From Candidatus Epilinea brevis (GTDB taxonomy: Bacteria > Chloroflexota > Anaerolineae > Epilineales > Epilineaceae), in contig JADJUE010000001.1 of assembly GCA_016710785.1 (NCBI GenBank), positions 124,001-188,000 of the forward strand: a DNA stretch of 64,000 bases, given 5' to 3'. Within the stretch, counting starts at the first letter, position 1, and each line of letters starts with the position of its first letter. Positions 54,175 to 62,801 of the stretch are shown here, piece after piece. A program made the translations under genes and the position numbers. Below the pieces are notes generated by a model. It ran no database searches, was not told the origin of the DNA, and saw only the letters and a list, made by a program, of their open reading frames with translations.

Positions 54175-56256
54175 ATGACGCGGCGTTGGCCGCTGGCCCT
54201 TCTGGCGCTGGGCTTCCTGGTGGCCCTGCTCCTGGTGCTGGCCTCGCCCTGGGCCCAGAACGGCAGCGTGGCGGAGGGCGCCCCCAGCCCGCGGGACTTC
54301 ACCGCCCCGCACGACCAGCGCTACGTCAGCGAATTGCGCAGCGGCGCCGAGCGCGAGCGGGCGGCCCACGCCGTGGCGCCGGCCTATCGCCTGGACATGG
54401 CCCTGGAGGCCACGCAGCGACAGCGGGCCGCCGACGTGCTGGCCAACCTCAGCCTGCTGCGCCAATCGCCGGAGACCTTGGATCAGAAGCGGCAATGGAT
54501 CAGCGGCTTCGCCGAGTTCGCGACCCTGAGCGCCGAGGCCATCGATCCCTTGGTGGACCTCAAGGCGACGGGCGGGCTGAAGCCCGATGATTGGGATCGC
54601 CTGCTGGAGGAAGTGCCGCGGGTGGTGGGCCAGGTCATGCGCCAGTACATCCGCAGCGAAGACCTGACCGCGGTGCGCAGCGAAATCGGCGCGGTGGTGG
54701 ACCCGCGCCTGGACGCGGGCACGGCGCGACTGGTAGGCGATCTGGCGGCGGCCTTCGTCGTGCCCAACCGGATTCCGGACGAGGCGGCGATCGCCGACCG
54801 GCAACAGCAGGCTCGGGCGGACGCCGAGGCGGTGTCGGTCCAGGTGCAGGCCGGCAGCACCATCGTGCGCAAGGGCGACCTGGTGACGCCAGAAATCTAC
54901 GAGGCGCTCAGCGCCCTGGGGCTCCTGCCGCGCAACCTGGATGGCCAGCAGCTGCTGAGCCTGGCGCTCAGCCTGGCGGCCCTGATCGCGGTGCTGGGAG
55001 CCGCGCTGCATCACCTGAACGCGCCGCTCTTCGACCGACCGGGCGCCCTGGCCTTCATCGTCCTGTTGGACCTGGCCTTCACGGCCACGGCACGCCTGGT
55101 GCAAGGCCTGCACCCCTTGGCCTTGTACGCCGTCCCCGCCTCGGCGGTGGCGATGACCCTCGCGGTGGTGTTCAGCCTGGGCACCGGCTTCATCAGCGCC
55201 ATGCTGCTGGCGGCCACCGTCGGGCTGATCGAAGGTGCCGGACTGGGCCCCGCCCTCTACGTGCTGCTGGGCGGCCTGGCCGGCGCCATCATCATGGTGC
55301 GCGTGGCGCGGCTGAAGGCCTTCGTCTGGGCGGGGCTGATCCTCTCGGTGCTCAACGCCGCCCTGGCCCTCTCGCAGGTGCTGGCCGGCACCACCGACAG
55401 CCGCGACCTCGCCCTGGCGGCGGGGCTGGGCGTGGCGCAGGCCCTGGTGGCCACCGGCCTGGCGGCGCTGGGCATCCTGGCGGTGGGCACGCTCTTCGGC
55501 GTGGCCACGCCGTTCCACCTCTACGAGTTGATGCGCCCCGATCACCCGCTGGTCCGCCAGTTGCAGGTGCAGGCCCCGGGCACCTACCAGCATTCGATGG
55601 TCCTGGCGAACCTGGTGGAAGGCGCGGCGTCGGCCGTCGGTGCCGACGCCCTGCTGGTGCGGGCCGGCGCCTACTTCCACGACGTGGGCAAGACGGTGCG
55701 GCCGGCCTTCTTCGTCGAGAACCAACTGGGCGGCAGTTCGGCCCACGAGGGGCTGGCACCGGCGGACAGCGCGCGCATCATCCTGGACCACGTGACCGAC
55801 GGCCTGGACCTGCTGCGCAAGCACCGCCTGCCGGACCGCCTGCTGGACTTCGTGCGCGAGCATCACGGCACCACCCGCGTGGAGTACTTCTACCGCCGCG
55901 CCCTGGAGGCCGACCCCAAGGCAGCCGCCGATGAGGCCCGCTTCCGCTACCCCGGTCCGCGCCCGCGCTCGCGCGAAACGGCCATCCTGATGCTGGCCGA
56001 CGGCGCCGAGGCCTCGGTGCGCGCCGCCGAGGCCGGAGGCACTGCCGCGGTCGACGCGGTGGTGGCCAAGGTGATCCAGGCGCGCCAGGAGGCGGGCGAG
56101 CTGGACGACAGCGGCCTCAGCCTGGGCGACCTGCAGCGCATCCGCACGGCCTTCGTCGACACCCTGCGCGGCATGTACCATCCGCGCGTCCGCTATCCGG
56201 AAGGCATCCAGCCGCTTCCGGAGACGGCCGCGACCGGCGCCGGCAACGACCGCTGA
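54175..56256 (+). CDS. PgpH/YqfF-type membrane HD phosphohydrolase
   Basis: 693 residues. An N-terminal helix is followed by the extracellular 7TMR-HDED domain (about 30-240, with TIVRKGDLVTPEIYEAL). Seven helices cover about 250-450, then the cytoplasmic HD domain: TYQHSMVLANLVEGAA, AYFHDVGKTVRPAFF, HVTDGLDLLRKHRLP and HHGTTRVEYFYRRA. Firmicute relatives cleave cyclic di-AMP; this substrate is likely but not shown. No ribosome-binding site is visible, and the ATG lies 21 bases past yqeY. The ybeY gene follows. Confidence 0.92.
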   Translation: MTRRWPLALLALGFLVALLLVLASPWAQNGSVAEGAPSPRDFTAPHDQRYVSELRSGAERERAAHAVAPAYRLDMALEATQRQRAADVLANLSLLRQSPETLDQKRQWISGFAEFATLSAEAIDPLVDLKATGGLKPDDWDRLLEEVPRVVGQVMRQYIRSEDLTAVRSEIGAVVDPRLDAGTARLVGDLAAAFVVPNRIPDEAAIADRQQQARADAEAVSVQVQAGSTIVRKGDLVTPEIYEALSALGLLPRNLDGQQLLSLALSLAALIAVLGAALHHLNAPLFDRPGALAFIVLLDLAFTATARLVQGLHPLALYAVPASAVAMTLAVVFSLGTGFISAMLLAATVGLIEGAGLGPALYVLLGGLAGAIIMVRVARLKAFVWAGLILSVLNAALALSQVLAGTTDSRDLALAAGLGVAQALVATGLAALGILAVGTLFGVATPFHLYELMRPDHPLVRQLQVQAPGTYQHSMVLANLVEGAASAVGADALLVRAGAYFHDVGKTVRPAFFVENQLGGSSAHEGLAPADSARIILDHVTDGLDLLRKHRLPDRLLDFVREHHGTTRVEYFYRRALEADPKAAADEARFRYPGPRPRSRETAILMLADGAEASVRAAEAGGTAAVDAVVAKVIQARQEAGELDDSGLSLGDLQRIRTAFVDTLRGMYHPRVRYPEGIQPLPETAATGAGNDR

Positions 56257-56310
56257 ACCTCGATCCGCCGCCGGCCCCCCCCCCCACCCACCTGAAGCCA
56301 AGAGCGAACG

Positions 56311-56757
56311 ATGATCAACCTGCACCTGGAACATGAAGCCTTGGATGCCGCCGATGCCGCCTTCGTGGTCGACGCCCTGGAAGCGGCCATGCGCCGCCTG
56401 GCAGTGCCGGAGGACACGGAGGTGGCCCTGGTCCTGACAGGCGACGCCCTGCTGGCCCAACTGAACGAGCAGTACCGCGGCAAGACGGGGCCGACCGATG
56501 TGCTGAGCTTCCCCGTGGACCCGGAGGACCGGATGCCGGGCGAGCCGGCGCAGCTGGGTGACATCCTGATCTCCGTGCCGCAGGCAGAGGCCAACGCCGC
56601 CGCCGCGGGACATGCGCCGGCGCTGGAATTGCGCCTGCTGGCGGTGCACGGGCTGCTGCACCTGCTCGGCCACGAGGACGAGACCGAGGCGGGTGCGGAA
56701 GCGATGCGGGCGGAGGAACTGCGGCTGGGGGTGCGCGAGGCGGACGACGGGGGGTGA
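56311..56757 (+). CDS. ybeY: Endoribonuclease YbeY
   Basis: 148 residues. Motifs: LNEQYRGKTGPTDVLSFPVD, then LGDILISVPQAE and the zinc site HGLLHLLGHEDE (His-x3-His-x5-His), the YbeY signature. YbeY processes the 3' end of 16S rRNA and takes part in ribosome quality control. A run of 11 C lies 25 bases before the ATG; only weak AAGAG resembles a ribosome-binding site. Confidence 0.97.
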   Translation: MINLHLEHEALDAADAAFVVDALEAAMRRLAVPEDTEVALVLTGDALLAQLNEQYRGKTGPTDVLSFPVDPEDRMPGEPAQLGDILISVPQAEANAAAAGHAPALELRLLAVHGLLHLLGHEDETEAGAEAMRAEELRLGVREADDGG

Positions 56758-56874
56758 CGGGGTCGATCGGCATGGCGGCGTTCGCCCATCCCTCAGGGCA
56801 GCTGCAAAGTCGTTCATGGCCGAGATGACAGGGTGCGCGGGCGGCGACTGTGGTCGGGAAACGCCGGCATGGCG

Positions 56875-57007
56875 ACTTGGCAGCGACCAGAGCGCCGCCT
56901 CGATCGCCCGGGGGCAGGGTTTCAGGTCAGATGTGCCAGCGGGGGAATGGGCTGCATAAAGGGACTTCGACGGAGGCGGGGTTCCGGGCGGTCGGGGCGG
57001 CGCGCTC
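56875..57007. repeat. Palindromic intergenic repeat, copy B
   Basis: Arms at 56889-56914 (AGAGCGCCGCC...CCCGGGGG) and 56984-57007 (CCGGGCGGTCGGGGCGGCGCGCTCT, shortened here to its first bases CCGGGCGGTCGGGG) enclose about 69 bases. The flank GGCAGCGACCAGAGCG is shared with copy A. It lies in the 375-base gap 56758-57132; the rest holds the promoter for the beta-propeller gene and a C8 run (57091-57098). No gene seen. Confidence 0.8.
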
Positions 57008-57050
57008 TGGTATCCATCACGAGCGACTCTGCTACCACCATTCCCATCCC

Positions 57051-57080
57051 TTTCCATCCCCGCGCACCATCGTCTATCAT
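57051..57080 (+). promoter_or_regulatory. Probable promoter of the secreted beta-propeller gene
   Basis: TTTCCA (57051-57056), 18-base spacer, TATCAT (57075-57080). Transcription would start near 57087 and include the C8 run in the first bases. Confidence 0.4.
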
Positions 57081-57132
57081 CATCGCGGATCCCCCCCCGC
57101 TCCGGCGCCACCCCTCCCAACCTAGGTGAGCC

Positions 57133-58590
57133 ATGACTTCACGCATCCGCCGCCTGCTTCCTCACCCGCTTCTGCTCGCCCTGACCGCTGCGCTGGCGCT
57201 CAGTAGCGCGGTGGGCCTTTTGCGGCCTGCCGTCCCCGCCGGCGCCCGCCCCACCGCCGACCCGGTCGCGGCCTTCGGCGACCCGGCGCGGGCGGGTTTC
57301 ACCGTGGTGGCCGATGCTGAGGACGGGCTCAAGCGACCGCGCGACCTGGGCTTCAACCCCCTGTTCCCGGAGCAGCTCTGGGTGGTGAACCAGGAGAACG
57401 ACGGCACGGTCATGCTGGAACGGCCGGGCGCGGACGACCAGGTGGTCGACGCGCGGATGGATGCGGTGGCCTTCCACTTCATGGACCAGGTGTCCAGCAT
57501 CGCCTTCGCGCCCGACAACAGCTTTGCCACCTGCCACGAGTCCCATAATGACGGCTCTGGGGGACGGGGCGATGATTACATGGGTCCCACGCAATGGACC
57601 GCGGACCTGAGCATCTACGCCAAAGAGAACCAGGGCTTCAGCCAGGCCGAGCTGACGCGCCTGGCGCTCAGCCTGCGAGCGGGGATGTGCGTGCCGGACC
57701 GTTCGCTGTCGGCCGCGGCGCCTGCGGCCGCGGGACCGGCGGGCGACGACGAGCCTACGGCTACCGCGGAGCCCCCGGATCCGGAGCCTACTGATCCGGG
57801 GCCGACAGAGCCGGGGCCGACCCCCGCCGGCACGGCGACGCCGCGGGTCTTCCGCCGCGGCGGCACCCTGGGCAGCCATATCGACATGCTGCACCAGAGC
57901 GCTTTGTGCATGGGCATCGCCCACGGGACGGAGAATGGCTATTGGGTGACCGACGGCCTGCATGGACACGTGGTCTTCTACGACTTCAAGGTGGACCACG
58001 GCTTTGGGGGCACCGACCATTCGGATGGTCTCGCCCGTCGTTATGTAGAAGCCGAGTTCAGCCGCCTGCCCAACGTTCCGAGCCACATGGCCCTGGATGC
58101 GGCCACCGGCTGGCTTTACTACGCCGACACCGGCGAATCCGCCGTAAAACGACTGGACGTGACCAGCGGCCATAGGGCCCGCGCGCTCAAGCCCGAGGGC
58201 GAGCGCCTGGTGGAGTTCAGCGAGATGCAAGGGGTGACGGTGGAGACCTTCGTGGACACCGGCCTCGCGGAGCCCTCGGGCATCGCCATCGGCGACGGCC
58301 TGCTCTTCGTGGGCGACCATGCCGACGGCCGCATCCTGGCCTACAGCCTGGAGACCGGCGCGCTGGTCGACACCTTGCAGACGCCCGCCCAGGCCCTGAT
58401 GGGCCTGGAGCTGGCACCGGACGGCCGCCTGTGGTTCGTGGATGCCGAAGGGCAGACGGTCAGCCGCGTCGATCCGGGCGCCGACCCGCCGACGGCCACG
58501 GTCACGGCCACGGCCACCTTGACGGCGACGCCCAGCCCCAGCCCGACCCCCAGCCGCTGGTGGGGCTTCCTGCCGCTCCTGGGTCGCTGA
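57133..58590 (+). CDS. Secreted NHL/SMP30-like beta-propeller protein
   Basis: 485 residues, start supported by AGGTGAG. A signal peptide (LLLALTAALALSSAVGLLRP) precedes a beta-propeller. Repeats such as PRDLGFNPLFPEQLWVVNQE, GLLFVGDHADGRILAYSLET and MGLELAPDGRLWFVDAEG are blade-like. A His/Asp-rich segment (GSHIDMLHQSALCMGIAHG, then DHGFGGTDHSDG) could bind metal. A Pro/Thr/Glu-rich linker breaks the propeller at about 200-240, and a second Thr/Pro-rich linker leads to the tail FLPLLGR. Probably extracellular; the ligand is unknown. Followed by the lipoprotein 11 bases later. Confidence 0.75.
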   Translation: MTSRIRRLLPHPLLLALTAALALSSAVGLLRPAVPAGARPTADPVAAFGDPARAGFTVVADAEDGLKRPRDLGFNPLFPEQLWVVNQENDGTVMLERPGADDQVVDARMDAVAFHFMDQVSSIAFAPDNSFATCHESHNDGSGGRGDDYMGPTQWTADLSIYAKENQGFSQAELTRLALSLRAGMCVPDRSLSAAAPAAAGPAGDDEPTATAEPPDPEPTDPGPTEPGPTPAGTATPRVFRRGGTLGSHIDMLHQSALCMGIAHGTENGYWVTDGLHGHVVFYDFKVDHGFGGTDHSDGLARRYVEAEFSRLPNVPSHMALDAATGWLYYADTGESAVKRLDVTSGHRARALKPEGERLVEFSEMQGVTVETFVDTGLAEPSGIAIGDGLLFVGDHADGRILAYSLETGALVDTLQTPAQALMGLELAPDGRLWFVDAEGQTVSRVDPGADPPTATVTATATLTATPSPSPTPSRWWGFLPLLGR

Positions 58591-58601
58591 GGCCCGTAAC
58601 G

Positions 58602-60482
58602 GTGACCGCCGGCTCGGCCAGCGCCTCCGCCGGCCGGCGGGGCCTGCTGCTGGCGGCGTTCATCGCGACGACCCTGGGCGGCTGCCGCGCCGGCGGCGGG
58701 GTCATGACGCCGGGCGACGCGACCGCCCTGCCGGCGGCGACTGAGGCGTCCGGCCTGGCCGGCGCCACGGTGGCGGCGGCCGGCACCCCGGCGTCGGGCG
58801 TCCAGCTGTCCTTCATCGACCATGCCTCCTTCCGCAAGCTGGACCCGGACGCGGAGGTACTGGCTGCCGACCTCGCGGCTGTCGAGCGGAACCTGGACGC
58901 GGCCCGGCGGCTGGGCGCCTCGAGCTACGTGCTCTTCACCGGGGATCTGGAGAAGCTGCTGTCCTATGACTTCGCGGTGCCGGGCATCGGCGCCGTGGGG
59001 GCCCAGGCCTTTCCCCCGGATGACCCTTGGCGGTCCGACGCCGCCGGCTACCGCCAGGCCCTGGGCGCGGCCATCGCGGCGGGCCGGACGCGGGGCATCG
59101 ACCTGTTGGTGCACAGCAACCAGTTCAGCTACCCGGACGCGGTCTTCGCGGTCGTCGCGCCGGCCATCGCCGATGCGGAGGGGCATGTCTGCGTGGATCG
59201 CGCGGCCACCTGGCTGCTGTACCGGGCCAAACTGGGCGAACTCTTCGACGCCTTGCCGGGCCTGGCGGGCATCCAGCTGACGGCGGACGAGGCGGAGCAG
59301 TCGCTCTTCGGTTGCGCCCTGGGTGGAGGACCGGGTGAAGGACCGGGTGGAGGACCAGGAGGGGGACCGGGCGGGGCCCTGGTCGGAGCACCGATCGGCG
59401 CACCGGGCGAAGGCGGTGAGGTGGGGGCGGCCGACGGCAGCACCCTGGCGCGGGTGAACCGCCTGGTGGCGGAGACGGCCGCGGTGGCCGCTGACCACGG
59501 CCTGCGCGTGGAGGCCCGCACATGGGGACGGCTGTACAAGCTGGAGCGGGAAGCGGATCCGGCGCGCATGTTCGAGGAGCTGCCGGCCAACGCCCGCCTG
59601 TCGCTGAAGTACACGGCCGGCGACTTCCACCTCTTCAGCCCACCGTCGCCGCTGCTGGCCTACGTCGACCAGCGGGCCGTCCTGGAGCTGGACGCCTGGG
59701 GCGAGCATCTGGGCTTCAACGCATTCCCCTGCTGGCTCGGCCCTGTGTGGGCGCCGGTCATCCGCGATGCCCTGCAGCGAGGCGTCAACCACCTTTCTGT
59801 GCGCATCAGCTGGGACAACCATGCCAACCCGATCTTTGGGCGCCCCTGGGGCAACGTGGTCAACGTGGACCTGGCGCGGGCGATGGCCGAAGACCGGGAT
59901 CTGGACGCGGACGCGTTCCTGCGGCAATGGGTGGATGCGCGCTACGGCCCGGCGGGCCGGGATGCGGCGCTGCGACTCTACCGGCGGTCGACCGCCCTGC
60001 AGGCGGTCTGGCTGGCGGAGGGCGATGTGGAGTTGACGGATCACAGCCGCCTGTTCCGCCCCTATCAAGGCCTGGACGGCGACCTGTTCGAACGGGTGCG
60101 CGACCGCCTGGACCGGCTGCAGGAGGCGGGCGGCTTCAGGACCGCGGGCGACTTCGACGCGCGCCGCGGGCGCGTGGACGCGGCCTGCGCGGAGGCGGAC
60201 GGTCTTGTGCTGGCGCTGGAGAGCACGGGGGCGGCCCCACCGGGCTGGACGGCCGAGCTGGCCCGGGGTGCCCGCGCCCAATGCCGCGTCGCCCGGGGCG
60301 CGGCGGACCAGCTGGCGCTGCTCTTCTGGCGCCGCGAAGCCGCCGCGGGACGTCCGACGCCGGGCCTGGCGGCGCTGGAGGCGCGCATCCGGGCGTGGAC
60401 GGCGGACTGGCAGGCGGAGGATGCTGAGAGCTTCGCGCTGCTGGAGGGCGGGGCGGGACTGGCCATGGTGGAGGGGTTTTGA
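58602..60482 (+). CDS. Lipoprotein, possible TIM-barrel glycosidase-like enzyme
   Basis: 626 residues starting at GTG 58602. Lipobox LGGC with Cys28. The body alternates like a TIM barrel: GASSYVLFTGDLEKL, GIDLLVHSNQFSYPDAV, LPGLAGIQLTADEAEQ, LRVEARTW, and VLELDAWGEHLGFNAFPCWL, which vaguely resembles family-67 alpha-glucuronidases. Carboxylates in LTADEAE and LELDAWGE could be catalytic. A Gly/Pro-rich repeat insert (about 245-265) interrupts the barrel. I do not recognise the family with confidence. Likely co-transcribed with the beta-propeller. Confidence 0.6.
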   Translation: MTAGSASASAGRRGLLLAAFIATTLGGCRAGGGVMTPGDATALPAATEASGLAGATVAAAGTPASGVQLSFIDHASFRKLDPDAEVLAADLAAVERNLDAARRLGASSYVLFTGDLEKLLSYDFAVPGIGAVGAQAFPPDDPWRSDAAGYRQALGAAIAAGRTRGIDLLVHSNQFSYPDAVFAVVAPAIADAEGHVCVDRAATWLLYRAKLGELFDALPGLAGIQLTADEAEQSLFGCALGGGPGEGPGGGPGGGPGGALVGAPIGAPGEGGEVGAADGSTLARVNRLVAETAAVAADHGLRVEARTWGRLYKLEREADPARMFEELPANARLSLKYTAGDFHLFSPPSPLLAYVDQRAVLELDAWGEHLGFNAFPCWLGPVWAPVIRDALQRGVNHLSVRISWDNHANPIFGRPWGNVVNVDLARAMAEDRDLDADAFLRQWVDARYGPAGRDAALRLYRRSTALQAVWLAEGDVELTDHSRLFRPYQGLDGDLFERVRDRLDRLQEAGGFRTAGDFDARRGRVDAACAEADGLVLALESTGAAPPGWTAELARGARAQCRVARGAADQLALLFWRREAAAGRPTPGLAALEARIRAWTADWQAEDAESFALLEGGAGLAMVEGF

Positions 60483-60616
60483 GGGGCGGCGCGGGGCCAT
60501 GCTGCCCACAAGAAGCCGCATTGGCAGCGTGATGTCCCGTCGCCGTGCACCCGGCAGCTGCGGGGCCGACCGGCGTTGCAGCTGGTAAGCGGTCTCCTGC
60601 GGCTCCGCCCAGGCGC

Positions 60617-60645
60617 TGGACGCCCGGCTGGCCTCAGTGTATAGT
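60617..60645 (+). promoter_or_regulatory. Probable promoter upstream of the oxidoreductase
   Basis: TGGACG (60617-60622), 17-base spacer, TATAGT (60640-60645). Expected start near 60652, about 215 bases before ATG 60866, so the gap 60483-60865 holds a long leader and the inverted repeat described next. Confidence 0.4.
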
Positions 60646-60654
60646 GCGATCATG

Positions 60655-60687
60655 GGGGTGACCTCCTTGTTTGGTCTAGATCACCCC
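60655..60687. promoter_or_regulatory. Nested inverted repeats at a divergent start, possible operator
   Basis: GGGGTGACC (60655-60663) faces GATCACCCC (60679-60687), one mismatch, and the near-palindrome TGGTCTAGATCA sits at 60672-60683. On the minus strand AAGGAGGT (60668-60661) lies seven bases before an ATG at 60653 that opens a frame of about 57 codons before running into the lipoprotein gene; this may be the remnant of a divergent regulator. Confidence 0.45.
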
Positions 60688-60865
60688 AAGGTGGTCGCCC
60701 CCTCTACCTTGTCGAACTTGCGTCAGCCTGGGTAGAACCGTGCCCGTTCCGGTCAGTCGACCTATCATCTCCACGGAGAGGATGGTGCGTCATAAATGGC
60801 TGCTTGTTCCGATAGTGATGGCGGCTATGCCGACTGTTTCGGCATCATCGAGGGTTAGGGCGCAC

Positions 60866-61873
60866 ATGAAGGCATTCGTCGTCGCGAAATATGGCAAGGA
60901 CGGCCTCCGTGCCGCCGAAGTGCCAGATCCCATCGCCGGGCCTCGTGACGTCCTGGTCCGGGTGAGTGCTGCTGGCATCAACCCGCTGGATAAGATGGTA
61001 CGCAACGGCGAGTTCAAGCTCCTACTGAAGTACAAGACACCGTTCGTGCTCGGCCATGATCTTGCAGGTATCGTGATGCGTGTCGGTGCCGAAGTACGCG
61101 ACTACAAGGTCGGTGACGAGGTCTACGCCCGCCCTCGCGACCTGCGCATCGGGGCCTTCGCGGAATACATCGCGGTCGATGATGCGGATATCGCCCCGAA
61201 GCCCCAATCACTCACGATGGAAGAATCTGCGGCGATCCCACTGGTGGCACTTGCCGCGTGGCAGGCCTTGGTGGACCTCGCGCAGGTCAAGCCGGGGCAG
61301 AAGGTCCTCGTTCACGCCGGCGCTGGCGGACTGGGCTCGACAGTCATCCAGCTCGCCAAGCACCTGGGCGCAACCGTTGCCACGACCGCGAACGGCAACG
61401 ACTCGGAGAAATTGCACGGCCTCGGCGCGGACGAAGTCATCGACTACACCAAGGCAGACTTTGCCGAGTTGCTCTCCGGCTACGACGTCGTGCTCGACAC
61501 CCTTGGCGGCAACACCCTCGCAAAGTCGCTGACCGTGCTCAAACCTGGCGGGCTGGCGATCAGCGGGGTCGGTCCACCGGATGCCGCGTTCGCTGTTCAG
61601 GTTGGCCGGCCACTCCTGAAACCCGTAATGGCGTTGTTGAGTCGCAAGGTGCGGGCACAGGCCAGGAAGCTGGGCGTGCGCTACGCGTTCTTCTTCATGC
61701 GGTCCGATGGCGCCCAACTGAAGACGCTGGCCGCACTCTATGATGCGGGCACCCTGCGTCCGGTGCTCGACCGCACGTTCCCGTTCGACGAAACGCTCGA
61801 TGCGATGGCATATGTGGAACAGGGACGCGCGAAGGGCAAAGTCGTCGTCACGATGCCGCCCGCGGGCAGCTGA
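60866..61873 (+). CDS. NADP-dependent zinc-less alcohol dehydrogenase/quinone oxidoreductase
   Basis: 335 residues from ATG 60866, which begins the family fold (MKAFVVAKYGKDGLRAAEVP); an upstream ATG at 60740 adds an unrelated 42 residues. Medium-chain dehydrogenase motifs: RVSAAGINPLDKMVRNGEF, GHDLAGIVMRVG, GDEVYARPRDLRIGAFAEYI and the nucleotide loop VHAGAGGLGSTVIQLAKHLG. Zinc-binding cysteines are absent, so it is an enone or quinone reductase type, as in RTN4IP1-like proteins. The local sequence is less GC-rich than the neighbours. Confidence 0.88.
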   Translation: MKAFVVAKYGKDGLRAAEVPDPIAGPRDVLVRVSAAGINPLDKMVRNGEFKLLLKYKTPFVLGHDLAGIVMRVGAEVRDYKVGDEVYARPRDLRIGAFAEYIAVDDADIAPKPQSLTMEESAAIPLVALAAWQALVDLAQVKPGQKVLVHAGAGGLGSTVIQLAKHLGATVATTANGNDSEKLHGLGADEVIDYTKADFAELLSGYDVVLDTLGGNTLAKSLTVLKPGGLAISGVGPPDAAFAVQVGRPLLKPVMALLSRKVRAQARKLGVRYAFFFMRSDGAQLKTLAALYDAGTLRPVLDRTFPFDETLDAMAYVEQGRAKGKVVVTMPPAGS

Positions 61874-62121
61874 CAAGTGGACATAGGGAGCCGACAGGCG
61901 AAAGGGCTGAGAATTCCCTCTTGCGGAGCGCGCCCCAAGGGGCTAAGATGGGCTTCGAAAGCGCTCTCGTCGGCAGCTCCTGAGGGTCGATTCCCAGCTC
62001 GGCGTGGGTGCTGGGCGGGCCGTGATCGGGCAAAGCGGCGCCGCGCGCCAGACCGCGCCGACAGCGATCCGGCGACGACGGGGGACCTCGAGCTGCAGTA
62101 GGCCTGTACCTGCATTTGGGT

Positions 62122-62146
62122 GCTACCCTAGCTGAGCTATGGTAGC
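62122..62146. repeat. Imperfect 11-bp hairpin
   Basis: GCTACCCTAGC (62122-62132) and GCTATGGTAGC (62136-62146), one mismatch, loop TGA. It recalls a tRNA D-arm, but no acceptor stem or T-arm accompanies it. Confidence 0.6.
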
Positions 62147-62705
62147 AGTGTAGCTGTGCTTGGGTGCCAGGATACCTGGAGTTTTCCCAGCCATGTGATC
62201 GACAATGACGGCTAGGACTGACGCGCATGACGCAGCGATGACGCAAGTTTCTGCAGTGTGATTTCGGCGCGGAAGCCTGCAGGACTATCCTCGAGACATG
62301 GCTGCTGCTCGGTTGTCGCGCCCCATTCCGTCCTGTCCGCGGCCGTCATGGGCAGCCCTGCTGCGCGCGGCCCCATATTAAAACGGATCGACCGGGGAGG
62401 GTGCGGCCAGATTCCGTCCGGTCCCGGGGCAGCCCGCATCAGCTTGCAGCAGGGCCGCGGACGAGACCTTGAACGAGTGCATGGGCAAGTGACCGGCCAG
62501 ACCTAGCCTATACGCCGCAACACCCCTGCACCGATCAACTCCCGCACCTGTGCCTCGAGGTCGCGTGGAATCGCGCCGCCATGCACCATTGGACGCGACC
62601 CGGCTGACTCGCCCTCTATCTTCGTTGACCGAGGGCTCCCCGCGGCGTAGCAGGAGGAGGCAGTGCAGGCAACGAGGAGTTGCCGCGTCGTCCTCCTCGA
62701 GAAGC

Positions 62706-62732
62706 GGAGCAAGTACGCAGCGTACTTGCTCC
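62706..62732. repeat. Hairpin repeat, unit 1
   Basis: GGAGCAAGTACG / CGTACTTGCTCC, 12-bp stem, loop CAG. Shares 24 bases exactly with the unit at 62776, 67 bases downstream. Confidence 0.85.
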
Positions 62733-62775
62733 CCTCAACCAGGACTTTTGAGCCCCGGAGCAATGGCTCACGCAG

Positions 62776-62799
62776 GCAAGTACGCAGCGTACTTGCTCC
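62776..62799. repeat. Hairpin repeat, unit 2
   Basis: GCAAGTACG / CGTACTTGC with loop CAG, followed by TCC. On the minus strand it begins three bases past the menD stop and could form its 3' end. Confidence 0.85.
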
Positions 62800-62801
62800 G
62801 C

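Larger units (their letters stand above)
61874..62801. other. 928-base gene-free region rich in hairpins
   Basis: No convincing gene. It includes an imperfect hairpin at 62122-62146, two copies of a palindromic 24-base repeat at 62709-62732 and 62776-62799, and an inverted pair CGAGGAG/CTCCTCG near 62673-62699. Codon use in open frames here is unlike the rest of the window. Confidence 0.5.

Noticed and set aside
53575..57120. An 1181-codon open frame on the minus strand
   Set aside because: Runs antisense through yqeY, the HD protein and ybeY; composition and lack of motifs mark it as a shadow.
58341..60653. A 770-codon minus-strand frame with a perfect ribosome-binding site
   Set aside because: Beyond the first 57 codons it is antisense to the lipoprotein gene. 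Only the start signal is worth attention and is listed as a finding.
61940..62025. Minus-strand residues AELGIDPQELP resembling a VIT1/CCC1 family transporter
   Set aside because: Only 11 residues, with no continuation in any frame; chance cannot be excluded.
62110..62180. A possible tRNA gene
   Set aside because: The D-arm-like hairpin has no matching acceptor stem, anticodon arm or T-arm.
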